Source of the DNA: Mycolicibacterium arabiense
GTDB taxonomy: Bacteria; Actinomycetota; Actinomycetes; Mycobacteriales; Mycobacteriaceae
Assembly: GCF_010731815.2 (NCBI RefSeq)
Contig: NZ_AP022593.1
Coordinates: 4,464,001-4,528,000 of the forward strand
Reading direction: 5' to 3'
DNA: 64,000 nt
Made by a program: the position numbers and the translations under genes. Under the pieces are notes generated by a model. It was given only the letters and a program-made list of their open reading frames with translations, ran no database searches and was not told where the DNA came from. Positions 7,146 to 18,764 of this stretch are shown piece after piece (positions within the stretch are counted from its first letter, which is position 1; the number at the start of each line of letters is the position of its first letter).

Positions 7146-9272
7146 ATGGCTCAGTCCACAGCGCTGGCACCCGCCACCATCACCGACGAACAGTTTGCTG
7201 CGCGGGACCTGGTCCGGAGTTGGGCACCCTCATCGGGCGCCGTCGCCGCGGTGCGTGCCGTCGAGCAGGGCGACCCCGATGCATGGCGCGCGCCGTACCG
7301 CGCGCTGGCCGAACTCGGCTTCTTCGGCGTCGCGGTGCCCGAGGAACTCGGGGGCGCGGGCAGCAGTGTCGAGGACCTCTGCGCGATGGTCGACGAGGCA
7401 GCTGCCGCACTGGTGCCCGGACCGGTCGCGACCACTGCGGTGGCCACGCTCATGATCACCGACGAGGGTCTGCTCGAGGCGCTGATGTCCGGCGCGCGCA
7501 CCGCGGGTTTGGCGTTGGACGCCGACGTCGCCTTCGACGGATCGACGGCCACCGGAACGGCACCGTTAGTGCTCGGCGCCGAGGCCGGCGGGGTGTTCCT
7601 CGTCCCGTCCGGTGACCAGTGGCTGCTGGTCGACGGCTCCGCCGACGGCGTGACCGTCGAGCCGCTCGGCGCCACCGACTTCTCCCGTCCGCTGGCACGC
7701 GTGGAGCTGGCGTCCGCACCGGCCACCCGGCTCGAGGTGGGCGGTGAACGTCTGCGGGAGATCGCTGCGACGGTGCTCGCCGCCGAGGCCGCGGGTCTGG
7801 CGCGCTGGATGCTGCAGACCGCCACCGAGTACGCGAAGGTGCGTGAGCAGTTCGGCAAGCCCATCGGCAGCTTCCAGGCCGTCAAGCACATGTGCGCCGA
7901 GATGCTGCTGCGGTCCCAGCAGATCTCCGTCGCCGCCGCCGACGCCGCGGGCGCGGTGTCGGATCCCAATCCCGAGCAGCTGTCGATCGCCGTGGCCGTC
8001 GCAGGCGCCGTCGGCATCGACGCGTCGAAGGTCAACGCGCGGGACTGCATTCAGGTCCTCGGCGGCATCGGCATCACCTGGGAGCACGACGCGCACCTGT
8101 ACATGCGCCGCGCCTATGCCAACGCCCAGTTCCTCGGCGGACGCTCGCGCTGGCTGCGCCGCTGCGCGGACCTGACCCGTGCCGGGGTGCGCAGGCAGCT
8201 GCACGTCGACGTCACCGATGGCGAGGACATCCGGCCCGAGATCGCGAGCATCGTCGCCGACATCGCCGCGCTGCCGGACGAGAAGCGTCAGGTGGCGCTG
8301 GCCGAGACCGGGCTGATGGCGCCGCACTGGCCCAAGCCGTACGGTCGCGCCGCCTCGCCGGCCGAACAGCTGGTGATCGATCAGGAACTCGACGCCGCGG
8401 GCGTGGTGCGGCCCGACATCTCGATCGGGTGGTGGGCAGCGCCCACGATCCTGGCCAGCGGGACCCCAGAGCAGATCGAGAAGTTCATCCCGGGCACGCT
8501 CAGCGGCGACGTGTACTGGTGCCAGCTCTTCAGCGAGCCCGGCGCCGGATCCGATCTGGCGGCGTTGCGCACCAAAGCCGTTCGCGCCGAGGGTGGGTGG
8601 AAGCTCACCGGCCAGAAGGTGTGGACGTCGAACGCGCACCGCGCCGACTGGGGCATCTGCCTGGCCCGCACCAATCCCGATGCGCCGAAGCACAAGGGCA
8701 TCACGTACTTCCTCGTCGACATGAAGTCGCCGGGCATCGACATCCGTCCGCTCCGGGAGATCACCGGCGAGGCGTTGTTCAACGAGGTGTTCTTCGACGA
8801 CCTGTTCGTGCCCGACGAGATGGTGGTCGGCCCGGTGGACGGCGGATGGCCGCTGGCTCGCACCACGCTGGCCAACGAGCGCGTGGCGATCGCGACGGGC
8901 GGCGCCCTGGACAAGGGCATGGTGCACCTGCTGGAGGTGCTCGGCGAGACGGAGATCGACGCGGCCGAGACCGACCGCCTCGGCGCCCTGATCGTGGCGG
9001 CTCAGGTGGGCGCGCTGCTCGACCAGTTGATCGCGAAGATGGCCGTGGGCGGCCATGATCCGGGTGCGCCGTCGAGCGTCCGGAAGCTGATCGGCGTGCG
9101 GTACCGGCAGACGCTGGCCGAGACGATCATGGAGTCGCACGCGGGAGCGGGCATCGTGGATTCACCCGACGTGCGCTACTTCCTGAACACCCGCTGCCTG
9201 TCCATCGCGGGCGGCACCGAGCAGATCCTGCTGACGCTGGCGGGGGAGCGGCTGCTCGGCCTGCCCCGGTAG
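7146..9272 (+). CDS. fadE34: Fused acyl-CoA dehydrogenase FadE34
   Basis: Flavin-dependent acyl-CoA dehydrogenase of sterol side-chain beta-oxidation; the M. tuberculosis counterpart acts on the C24 (cholyl-type) CoA thioester. The 708 residues hold two ACAD units in tandem. The first (to about 335) has YAKVREQFGKPIGSFQAVKH and VLGGIGITWEHD. The second has EPGAGSDLAALRTKAV, GWKLTGQKVWTSNAH and TEQILLTLAGERLLG at the C-terminus. This replaces the usual alpha2beta2 heterotetramer of FadE pairs by one chain. AGGAGG 6 nt upstream fixes the start at ATG 7146. KstR-controlled. Confidence 0.93.
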   Translation: MAQSTALAPATITDEQFAARDLVRSWAPSSGAVAAVRAVEQGDPDAWRAPYRALAELGFFGVAVPEELGGAGSSVEDLCAMVDEAAAALVPGPVATTAVATLMITDEGLLEALMSGARTAGLALDADVAFDGSTATGTAPLVLGAEAGGVFLVPSGDQWLLVDGSADGVTVEPLGATDFSRPLARVELASAPATRLEVGGERLREIAATVLAAEAAGLARWMLQTATEYAKVREQFGKPIGSFQAVKHMCAEMLLRSQQISVAAADAAGAVSDPNPEQLSIAVAVAGAVGIDASKVNARDCIQVLGGIGITWEHDAHLYMRRAYANAQFLGGRSRWLRRCADLTRAGVRRQLHVDVTDGEDIRPEIASIVADIAALPDEKRQVALAETGLMAPHWPKPYGRAASPAEQLVIDQELDAAGVVRPDISIGWWAAPTILASGTPEQIEKFIPGTLSGDVYWCQLFSEPGAGSDLAALRTKAVRAEGGWKLTGQKVWTSNAHRADWGICLARTNPDAPKHKGITYFLVDMKSPGIDIRPLREITGEALFNEVFFDDLFVPDEMVVGPVDGGWPLARTTLANERVAIATGGALDKGMVHLLEVLGETEIDAAETDRLGALIVAAQVGALLDQLIAKMAVGGHDPGAPSSVRKLIGVRYRQTLAETIMESHAGAGIVDSPDVRYFLNTRCLSIAGGTEQILLTLAGERLLGLPR

Positions 9273-9282
9273 CTCGGGGCGG

Positions 9283-9825
9283 TCAGTACCTGGTCTGGGC
9301 GCAGGCGTCCGGCGAGGTGAGGTTCACCCCGGCGTAGACCACCTGGATGTGCGAGCACACGATGTAGTCGGCGTCGGTCTTCGGGCGGCCCGTCGCCCAG
9401 TCGGTCGTGCGGGAGCTGCCGTTCAGCATGAACTTCTCCGGCGGACCGCTGCCGAAGTACACCGTCGAGTACTCGGTGTCGGTGATCGACTTGAACATCC
9501 GCGTGTTGGGGGCGTTGAAGTCGGAGTCCATGTAGACCATCCGGTCCATCGACCGCACCGTCGTCGTCTGCCTGCCGTAGAAGTCGCCGGGGAACGGGAT
9601 GGGTCCGCCGGGTCCGAGCAGGCTCGCGGCGGTCGTGAAGTAGCACTGGTTGTCGGCGAGCACGCAGTTCGCCGTCACCTTCATCTCCAGCGTGTCGTAC
9701 GGGTTCGTCGGGATCGTCGACGTGTCGACGTCCTGCGCGGCCCACGATGCCGACATCGGGGTGACGAGGGTCAGCGCGAGCCAGACCGCCGAGAACACGG
9801 CGGCGATCGCAGCAAACCGTCTCAT
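9283..9825 (-). CDS. Exported protein of unknown function (Rv3572-like)
   Basis: No enzymatic function can be assigned. The 180-residue product begins with a Sec signal peptide (MRRFAAIAAVFSAVWLALTL, cleavage probably after ASWA). The mature part has paired cysteines (NCVLADNQCYF and, later, VCSHI and DAC) suggesting disulfides, and a YDTLEMKVTANC strand. An upstream in-frame start exists, but AGGAG 4 nt before ATG 9825 and the signal peptide decide the start. The position between fadE34 and kshB is that of M. tuberculosis Rv3572. It is convergent with fadE34 and 58 nt downstream of kshB, so it could ride on the kshB transcript. Confidence 0.8.
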   Translation of the reverse strand: MRRFAAIAAVFSAVWLALTLVTPMSASWAAQDVDTSTIPTNPYDTLEMKVTANCVLADNQCYFTTAASLLGPGGPIPFPGDFYGRQTTTVRSMDRMVYMDSDFNAPNTRMFKSITDTEYSTVYFGSGPPEKFMLNGSSRTTDWATGRPKTDADYIVCSHIQVVYAGVNLTSPDACAQTRY

Positions 9826-9883
9826 GATGCTCCTGTCCGCCGGACTGGTCCGGCCCATGCTCGGGCTCACCGTAGCCTCCGGC

Positions 9884-10960
9884 TCACTCGTCGTAGGTGA
9901 CTTCGACCGAATCCGACATCGGGGTGGCCTGGCAACCGAGGATCAGGCCCTCGTCGAGGTCCGACGGCTCTAGAACGTCGTTGATCGCCATGTCCACGGC
10001 ACCACTCTTCATCAGCACCGCACACGCACCACAGTGACCCTCCCGGCAGGAGAACGGGGCGTCCAGCCCCTTGTCGAGCAGGACGTCGAGCAACTTCGCG
10101 CTCCGCGGCCACCTGATCTCGTGGGTCTCACCATCGAGCGTGACGACCGCGGTGGCGGGGCCTTGCTCGGAGTCGTCGTCCTCGGTGATCACGACCGCGG
10201 CGAACGGATCGGAGTCCAGTGACTTGAACACCTCGACGTGAATCCGCTCGGGCGCGGTGCCCGCCGTCTTGAGCGCCTCCTCGGCGGCGGCCATGAAGGG
10301 GCCGGGGCCGCAGATGAATGCGTCGTGGGCGGCATATGGCGCTACCAGCGTGCCGAGCGCGGTCGACGACGGCAGCCCCTGCACGCTCTCGAGCCAGTGC
10401 ACCACCGTGAGCCGGTCCGGGTACTTGGCGGCGAGTTCGCGCAGCGCGCTGGCGAAGATGACCGACTTCTCGTCGCGGTTGGCGTAGACGAGCACGACGT
10501 TGCCGTTGCCCTCCGACAGCGCGGACTTGCAGATCGCCATCATCGGCGTCACGCCGCTGCCCGCGGCCAGCAGCAGGAAGTCGGCGTCGAGCGTCTTGGG
10601 CACGAAGGTGCCGGACGGCGGCAGCGCGTGCACCCGCATCCCGGGTTCGGCGTTGTCGCACAGCCAGTGCGAGGCGTACCCGCCGTCGGTGCGCTTGACC
10701 GTGACGGTCAGGGCGCCGTCGGTGAACGGCGAACTGCTCAGCGAGTAGCACCGCGCCACCGAACCGGTGCGGTCACTGGGCACGCGAAGGGTGAGGAACT
10801 GCCCGGGCGCGTACTTCAGTTTGTCCGCGGGCACGTCGTGTCCGTCGGGCACCTTGAACACCAGGGAACGTGCGTCGGCGGTCTCGATGACCACGTCGGC
10901 CAACTCGAGTTCGAGTACGTGGCTGCCGAGTGGCTCGTCGGTCACGCTGGCGTCTCCCAT
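9884..10960 (-). CDS. kshB: 3-Ketosteroid-9alpha-hydroxylase reductase KshB
   Basis: Electron-transfer partner of the Rieske oxygenase KshA, which hydroxylates C9 of androstadienedione so that ring B opens. The 358-residue chain has an FAD domain (RCYSLSS, 70-76), an NAD domain (GSGVTP 134-139, CGPGPFM 217-223) and a C-terminal plant-type [2Fe-2S] ferredoxin with Cys305, Cys310, Cys313 and Cys343 (CREGHCGAC). It ends in DSVEVTYDE as in the M. tuberculosis enzyme. Start ATG 10960 has a weak GAGAG upstream. It is divergent from hsaA, with a KstR operator in front. Confidence 0.95.
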   Translation of the reverse strand: MGDASVTDEPLGSHVLELELADVVIETADARSLVFKVPDGHDVPADKLKYAPGQFLTLRVPSDRTGSVARCYSLSSSPFTDGALTVTVKRTDGGYASHWLCDNAEPGMRVHALPPSGTFVPKTLDADFLLLAAGSGVTPMMAICKSALSEGNGNVVLVYANRDEKSVIFASALRELAAKYPDRLTVVHWLESVQGLPSSTALGTLVAPYAAHDAFICGPGPFMAAAEEALKTAGTAPERIHVEVFKSLDSDPFAAVVITEDDDSEQGPATAVVTLDGETHEIRWPRSAKLLDVLLDKGLDAPFSCREGHCGACAVLMKSGAVDMAINDVLEPSDLDEGLILGCQATPMSDSVEVTYDE

Positions 10961-10994
10961 TCTCTCGTCGTCCGCCGCGGTGAGCGCCCAGAAC

Positions 10995-11008
10995 TAGAAC
11001 ATGTTACA
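10995..11008. promoter_or_regulatory. KstR operator proximal to kshB
   Basis: TAGAACATGTTACA fits TnnAACnnGTTnnA. It lies 34 nt upstream of the kshB start codon on the minus strand, with TAGTTC just downstream in that orientation as a possible -10. Confidence 0.9.
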
Positions 11009-11062
11009 AAAACCTGCTTCCGCAGGTCCAGCCATCAAAGGAAAGCCTTACTCGACACGAAT

Positions 11063-11076
11063 CGTAACGTGTTCTA
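11063..11076. promoter_or_regulatory. KstR operator proximal to hsaA (one mismatch)
   Basis: CGTAACGTGTTCTA matches the KstR consensus except for the first T. It overlaps a TAATCT -10 candidate (11075-11080) for the rightward hsaA operon. Together with the kshB-side site it gives the 164-nt divergent region two operators 68 nt apart, so the two promoters may be repressed separately. Confidence 0.8.
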
Positions 11077-11124
11077 ATCTTGCGACTAGATCGAGTACGG
11101 GCCCGCGATGCTGGAGGCAATGCA

Positions 11125-14145
<3,021 letters not shown>

Positions 14146-14180
14146 TCCCCGATGAGCGCTTGCGCGAAGAGCAGTCGAAG

Positions 14181-14759
14181 ATGAGCGACCCGGGTATCGA
14201 CCCACGCACCTTCCGACACGTGCTGGGGCAGTTCTGCACCGGCATCACGATCATCACGACTATGTCCGAGGGTGACACGGGCACTGAGCCCGTCGGCTTC
14301 GCCTGCCAGTCGTTCGCGGCGCTGTCGCTCGACCCGCCGCTGGTGCTGTTCTGCCCGACCAAGCAGTCGCGGTCATGGCAGGCGATCGAAGCCAGCGGCA
14401 AGTTCTGCGTGAACGTGTTGCACGAGAAGCAGCAGCACGTGTCTGCGCGGTTCGGGTCCAGGGAGCCGGACAAGTTCGCCGGGATCGACTGGAGTCCCTC
14501 GGAATTGGGGTCGCCGGTGATCGCCGACACCTTGGCGCACATCGACTGCACGGTGCACTCGGTGCACGACGGCGGCGATCACTTCGTGGTCTTCGGTGCG
14601 GTGCACTCGCTGTCCGAGGTTCCGAAGCGGAAACCTCGGCCGCTGTTGTTCTACCGGGGCGAGTACACGGGTATCGAGCCCGACAAGAACACGCCCGCGC
14701 ACTGGCGTGACGATCTCGAGGCCTTCCTCACCACCACGACGTCGGACACCTGGCTCTAG
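14181..14759 (+). CDS. hsaB: Flavin reductase HsaB
   Basis: NADH:flavin reductase supplying FMNH2 to HsaA. The 192-residue protein has the DIM6/NTAB split-barrel motifs FRHVLGQFCTGITIITT, GFACQSFAALSLDPPLVLFC, SGKFCVNVLHEKQQ and the conserved C-terminal PAHWRDDLEAFL. Starts further left in the frame overlap hsaC and are rejected; ATG 14181 follows a purine-rich GAAGAGC stretch. In M. tuberculosis nat follows hsaB, but no arylamine N-acetyltransferase is present here and the operon appears to end. Confidence 0.94.
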   Translation: MSDPGIDPRTFRHVLGQFCTGITIITTMSEGDTGTEPVGFACQSFAALSLDPPLVLFCPTKQSRSWQAIEASGKFCVNVLHEKQQHVSARFGSREPDKFAGIDWSPSELGSPVIADTLAHIDCTVHSVHDGGDHFVVFGAVHSLSEVPKRKPRPLLFYRGEYTGIEPDKNTPAHWRDDLEAFLTTTTSDTWL

Positions 14760-14777
14760 ACGCGGTCGTCGGGCGGC

Positions 14778-15551
14778 TCAGTGCCCGACGTGTTCGGTCA
14801 CGAAGTCCGCGACCGCGGCGGCGACCTGCCGGTGCGCCGAGTCGTTGAGGATGTCGTGTCTACCGCCGGGGATCTCGTAGAGCGACAGCGGTTCGATCTG
14901 GTCGGCGTAGGCGCGCACCGCGCCGACGTCTGCGATGGGATCGTCCTCGCCGTGCACCGCGAGCGTGGGTATCGACAGGGTCGGCAGGTCCTTACCGAAC
15001 CGGTCCCACGCGCGGTCGAGTTCGCGGGTCAGCGAGCCGCTGTCGGCGTCGACGAAGGCCAAGGGATCGTTCTCCATCGCGTCGAGGTAGAACTCGTCGG
15101 CCGACAGCCAGGCCGGCTCGAGCGCCAATGACGTGTCGACGTCGAGCAGGCCGGCCACGGGAACCAGCGGCGCGCCGGAGACGACGGCCGCGCGGTAGCG
15201 ATCCGGTGTGCCGAGCACCCGGAACAGCGTCACGATCGCACCGAAGGAGTGGCCTGCCGCGACGAGCGGCAACCCGGGCGTGGTCTCTTCGACGATCTCG
15301 GTGAGTCGATCGGCGAGCGCCGAGGAGGCTTCGATGGTGCCGAAGTCGCCTCGGTCGCCGGGGCTGAGCCCGTGGCCCAGTTGGTCGACGGCCCAGACGT
15401 CGATGCTGCGGGCGTTGAGCGCGAACGCATAGCGGTGGTAGAGCCCGGTGTGCTCGCCGAAGCCATGCAGGAACACCACTGCGGCGACCGGGTCCTCGGC
15501 AGCCCAGTGCCGGTAGTAGGCGCGGGCGCCTTCGGTATCGAGGAACGGCAT
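14778..15551 (-). CDS. Alpha/beta hydrolase, monoacylglycerol-lipase-like
   Basis: Serine hydrolase of the lysophospholipase/monoglyceride lipase group, likely hydrolysing acylglycerols or related esters. In 257 residues it shows the oxyanion motif FLHGFGEHTGLYHRYA, VDQLGHGLSPGDRG, nucleophile elbow AAGHSFGA, acid VHGEDDPIAD and catalytic His in PGGRHDILND. No signal peptide or membrane segment is seen. It is convergent with hsaB (18 nt apart) and first of the genes that separate the hsa operon from the KstR2 block. The exact substrate is unknown. Confidence 0.82.
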   Translation of the reverse strand: MPFLDTEGARAYYRHWAAEDPVAAVVFLHGFGEHTGLYHRYAFALNARSIDVWAVDQLGHGLSPGDRGDFGTIEASSALADRLTEIVEETTPGLPLVAAGHSFGAIVTLFRVLGTPDRYRAAVVSGAPLVPVAGLLDVDTSLALEPAWLSADEFYLDAMENDPLAFVDADSGSLTRELDRAWDRFGKDLPTLSIPTLAVHGEDDPIADVGAVRAYADQIEPLSLYEIPGGRHDILNDSAHRQVAAAVADFVTEHVGH

Positions 15552-15592
15552 GGTTCGACGCTAGGGCACCGGGGGGCGTCGGCGCTCGCGCT

Positions 15593-16369
15593 TCACCCGG
15601 ACGTGGCGTCGAGGATCAGACGCACCGTCTGCTCGGGCTGGTCCCAGTGCGGGAAGTGTCCGCAGTCGGTGAACCAGTGCATCGCGGCGTTCGGGTAGAG
15701 CTGCTTGGCGCGTTTCGCCTGGCCGGGGAGCGTGACCCGATCGTTGCGACCCCATCCGATGGTCACCGCCGCTCGGGTCGAACCGTTCTCGGCGCCTTGC
15801 TGTTTGGGTCCGTGGATCAGCTCGTGCACCGCGTCGTCGATGCTGGCGGACTTCGCGAAACCGCGGAGTTCCCGTAGCACCAGGTCGGCCGGCAGCCGCC
15901 ACGGCTTCGCCGAGAACTGTAGGAGCAACGCAGTCCGGCCGACGCTGCTGCGGGTCAGCGCGGGCAACACGGGCTGGATCCGCTTGACCAGTGCGATCGA
16001 GGGGACCACCGTCGCGCCGAAGTACCGCACCTGGCCGTCGGTCCAGAACCCGCCGGGGTCGAGGGCCACGACATTGCCGCGGTGGCCTCGACGGGCCATC
16101 TCCAGGACCATGCGCGCGCCCATCGAACTGCCCACGACGTCCACGTCGTCGAGGCCCTGTTGGGCGATGAACTCCTCCACTGCGTCGGTGAGCGTTGCGA
16201 CACTCACCTCGCCGGCGAGCGGCGGGCTGTCGCCGAAGCCGGGCAGGTCGACGGCGTACACGGTCCGCTCGCGGGCGAGCAGCGGAACCACGAGATCCCA
16301 GTTGTGCAGGTTGGAGATGCCGTGTACGAGCAGGAGCGGCCTGCCGGTGCCGGTGGTCACGAAGTGCAT
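15593..16369 (-). CDS. Alpha/beta hydrolase
   Basis: Probable esterase or C-C/epoxide-type hydrolase; substrate unknown. The 258-residue product has LLLVHGISNLHNWD, AVDLPGFGDSPP, nucleophile elbow VVGSSMGARM, acid IGWGRNDRVTLPGQ and the catalytic His in FTDCGHFPHWDQPEQT. I start it at ATG 16369; the much longer frame upstream is a shadow of the LysR gene. It lies 31 nt downstream of the LysR-type regulator on the same strand, so the two are probably one transcript and may belong with the divergent transporter/SDR pair. Confidence 0.8.
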   Translation of the reverse strand: MHFVTTGTGRPLLLVHGISNLHNWDLVVPLLARERTVYAVDLPGFGDSPPLAGEVSVATLTDAVEEFIAQQGLDDVDVVGSSMGARMVLEMARRGHRGNVVALDPGGFWTDGQVRYFGATVVPSIALVKRIQPVLPALTRSSVGRTALLLQFSAKPWRLPADLVLRELRGFAKSASIDDAVHELIHGPKQQGAENGSTRAAVTIGWGRNDRVTLPGQAKRAKQLYPNAAMHWFTDCGHFPHWDQPEQTVRLILDATSG

Positions 16370-16400
16370 GCGGGTGGTTACCCGAGGGTGCCGGGGCGAA

Positions 16401-17306
16401 TCAGTGCCGGTCCGTACCGAGGAGAACGTCTCGTAGCTCCCGCATGCGGTGTTCGATCGCGTCGACGACGGCGGCGACCTCGGGCCTGCGCAAGGTCTCG
16501 GATCGTGTGACGAGCCAGTAGGTGAGTCGCAGCGCGACGGCATCGGGCAGCACCCGGACCAGGTCGTCGTGCCGGTCGGCCATGAAGCAGGGCAGCAGGC
16601 CGAGGCCCGCTGAGGCCCGGGTCGCCTCGACGTGGACGAAGACGTTGGTGGACGTGACGGACTCCCGCATTCCGGGTGCCACGGCGCGGGCGAGGTCCAG
16701 GTCGTCGACCTGCAGCATGGAGTCGATGAAGTACACCAGGGGATGGCCGGTGAGGTCGGCGCGCGCCGCAGGCGTGCCGTGCCTGGCGAGGTAGTCCCGC
16801 GAGCCGTAGAGGCCGAGGCAGTAGTCGCCGAGGCGGATGGCCTTGGCCCGGTGCACCTGCGGTTCGCCGACCACCACCTCGACGTCGAGGCCGGAACGCT
16901 GCTGGGTCGCGCGGCGCGTGGTGGCGACGAGTTCCACCGATACGTCCGGATGGTTGCGCTGCACGTCGGCCGCCGCAGGCGCGGCGATGTAGGCACTGAA
17001 GCCGTCGGTGGCCGACATCCGCACCACGCCGCTGAGCGGTCGTCCGCCGTCGGGATCGCTCGACAGGCCACGCACCGCGGACTCGACGGCCTCGGCCGCA
17101 GACAGTGCGCTGCGCCCCATGTCGGTCAGTTCCCAACCGCCCGCCACGCGGACCAGCAGCCGGCCGCCGAGCGACTGCTCGAGCGTGGCGATGCGCCGCG
17201 AGATCGTCGTGTGGTTGATGCCCAGTTCGTCGGCTGCGGTGACGTACCGGCCGGAACGTGCGACGGCCAGCAGGACGAGTAGGTCGTCCGCGCTCGGCGT
17301 CGTCAT
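16401..17306 (-). CDS. LysR-family transcriptional regulator
   Basis: A 301-residue LTTR. The N-terminal HTH (LLVLLAVARSGRYVTAADEL, then GINHTTISRRIATLEQSLGG) is followed by a substrate-binding domain (LSGVVRMSATDGFSAYIAAP, VVVGEPQVHRAKAIRLGDY, GLGLLPCFMADR). ATG 17306 is preferred over an upstream start because it begins directly before the HTH. It is divergent from the MFS transporter gene across a 108-nt gap, the classic arrangement for an LTTR controlling its neighbour. The inducer is unknown; from context it may be a ketone-body-type acid. Confidence 0.87.
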   Translation of the reverse strand: MTTPSADDLLVLLAVARSGRYVTAADELGINHTTISRRIATLEQSLGGRLLVRVAGGWELTDMGRSALSAAEAVESAVRGLSSDPDGGRPLSGVVRMSATDGFSAYIAAPAAADVQRNHPDVSVELVATTRRATQQRSGLDVEVVVGEPQVHRAKAIRLGDYCLGLYGSRDYLARHGTPAARADLTGHPLVYFIDSMLQVDDLDLARAVAPGMRESVTSTNVFVHVEATRASAGLGLLPCFMADRHDDLVRVLPDAVALRLTYWLVTRSETLRRPEVAAVVDAIEHRMRELRDVLLGTDRH

Positions 17307-17414
17307 GTCTGCATTTTCGCAGACGCGTGCTGCGATTCTGCCCATTGCACTGCATCAGTTCCTGCAGGAATACTCATGATCGATGTGTGCCGCGTCACAA
17401 CGGAAGGTGGTCTC

Positions 17415-18764
17415 ATGAGCAGCCCCATAACGACCGGTCTCAAGCGGGTGGTCGTGGCCTCCATGGCCGGCACCGTCGTGGAGTGGTACGAGTTCTTCCT
17501 CTACGGCACCGCGGCCACGCTGGTGTTCAACAAGATCTTCTTCTCGGAGACGACCAGCGAACTCAACGCGATCTTCCTGGCCTTCGCCACCTATGCCGTC
17601 GGCTTCGTCGCGCGTCCCGTCGGCGGTGTGGTGTTCGGCCACTACGGCGACAAGTTCGGCCGCAAGAAGCTCCTGCAGTTCAGCCTGCTGCTGGTGGGTG
17701 CCGCAACGTTCCTGATGGGCTGCCTGCCGACGTTCGGGCAGATCGGGTACTGGGCACCGGGGCTGCTGGTCACGCTGCGGTTCATCCAGGGCTTCGCGGT
17801 CGGAGGGGAGTGGGGCGGCGCGGTTCTGCTGGTCGCCGAACACAGCCCCGACCGCCAGCGCGGGTTCTGGGCCAGCTGGCCGCAGGCCGGCGTCCCGGTC
17901 GGCAACCTGCTCGCGACCGTCGTGCTCCTCGCGCTCACCGGCACGCTGTCCGACGAGGCGTTCCTGTCCTGGGGCTGGCGTGTCGCCTTCTGGCTGTCCG
18001 CGGTGGTCGTCCTGGTCGGCTACTACATCCGCACGAAGGTCACCGATGCCCCGATCTTCGTTGCGGCGCAGGAGGAAGCGGAGCGGATCAAGGCCACGTC
18101 GTTCAGCGTCGTCGAGGTGCTCAAGCGCTACCCGCGTGGCGTCTTCACCGCGATGGGCCTGCGGTTCGGCGAGAACATCATGTACTACCTCGTGGTCACG
18201 TTCTCGATCACGTATCTGAAGGTCCAGGTGGGTGCCGACACCAGCTCCATCCTCTGGTACCTGCTCGTCGCGCACGCAGTGCACTTCGCCGTCGTGCCCC
18301 TGGTCGGACACCTGGCCGACCGGTTCGGCCGCAAGCCCGTCTACACATTCGGTGCGGTCCTCGGCGCGACGTGGGGCTTCTTCGCCTTCCCGATGATGAA
18401 CAGCGGCAACTACGCCGTCGTGACGGCCGCGGTCACCATCGGACTGATGATCCACGCGTTCATGTACGCGCCTCAGCCCGCGATCATGGCGGAGATGTTC
18501 CCCACCCGGATGCGCTATTCCGGTGTGTCGCTGGGCTATCAGGTGACGTCGATCGTGGCGGGCTCGCTGGCGCCGCTGATCGCGGTCAAGCTGCTGGACG
18601 TCTTCGACTCCTCGGTGCCGATCGCGATCTACCTCGCGCTGGCGTGTGGCATCACCTTGATCGCGGTGTTCTTCACCCGTGAGACCAACGGCATCGACCT
18701 GGAGTCGCTCGACGTCGCCGACGCCGAGGACCTGGCGGCGGAGCGTCGCAGGGCTGCCGTCTGA
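17415..18764 (+). CDS. MFS transporter, metabolite:H+ symporter (MHS/ShiA-like) family
   Basis: Inner-membrane proton symporter for a small organic acid. The 449 residues form about twelve membrane segments. Family motifs are GTVVEWYEFFLYG at the N-terminus, RPVGGVVFGHYGDKFGRKK (loop 2-3), GFAVGGEWGGAVLLVAEH, and LVGHLADRFGRKPVYTFGAV (loop 8-9). ATG 17415, preceded by GGAAGG, is preferred over ATG 17376. The stop overlaps the SDR start by one base, so uptake and dehydrogenase are coupled. 3-Hydroxybutyrate is a reasonable but unproven substrate. Confidence 0.86.
   Translation: MSSPITTGLKRVVVASMAGTVVEWYEFFLYGTAATLVFNKIFFSETTSELNAIFLAFATYAVGFVARPVGGVVFGHYGDKFGRKKLLQFSLLLVGAATFLMGCLPTFGQIGYWAPGLLVTLRFIQGFAVGGEWGGAVLLVAEHSPDRQRGFWASWPQAGVPVGNLLATVVLLALTGTLSDEAFLSWGWRVAFWLSAVVVLVGYYIRTKVTDAPIFVAAQEEAERIKATSFSVVEVLKRYPRGVFTAMGLRFGENIMYYLVVTFSITYLKVQVGADTSSILWYLLVAHAVHFAVVPLVGHLADRFGRKPVYTFGAVLGATWGFFAFPMMNSGNYAVVTAAVTIGLMIHAFMYAPQPAIMAEMFPTRMRYSGVSLGYQVTSIVAGSLAPLIAVKLLDVFDSSVPIAIYLALACGITLIAVFFTRETNGIDLESLDVADAEDLAAERRRAAV

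Noticed and set aside
7566..9140. A 524-codon minus-strand frame opposite fadE34
   Set aside because: Arg/His/Gln-rich antisense shadow of a clearly recognised gene; no start signal.
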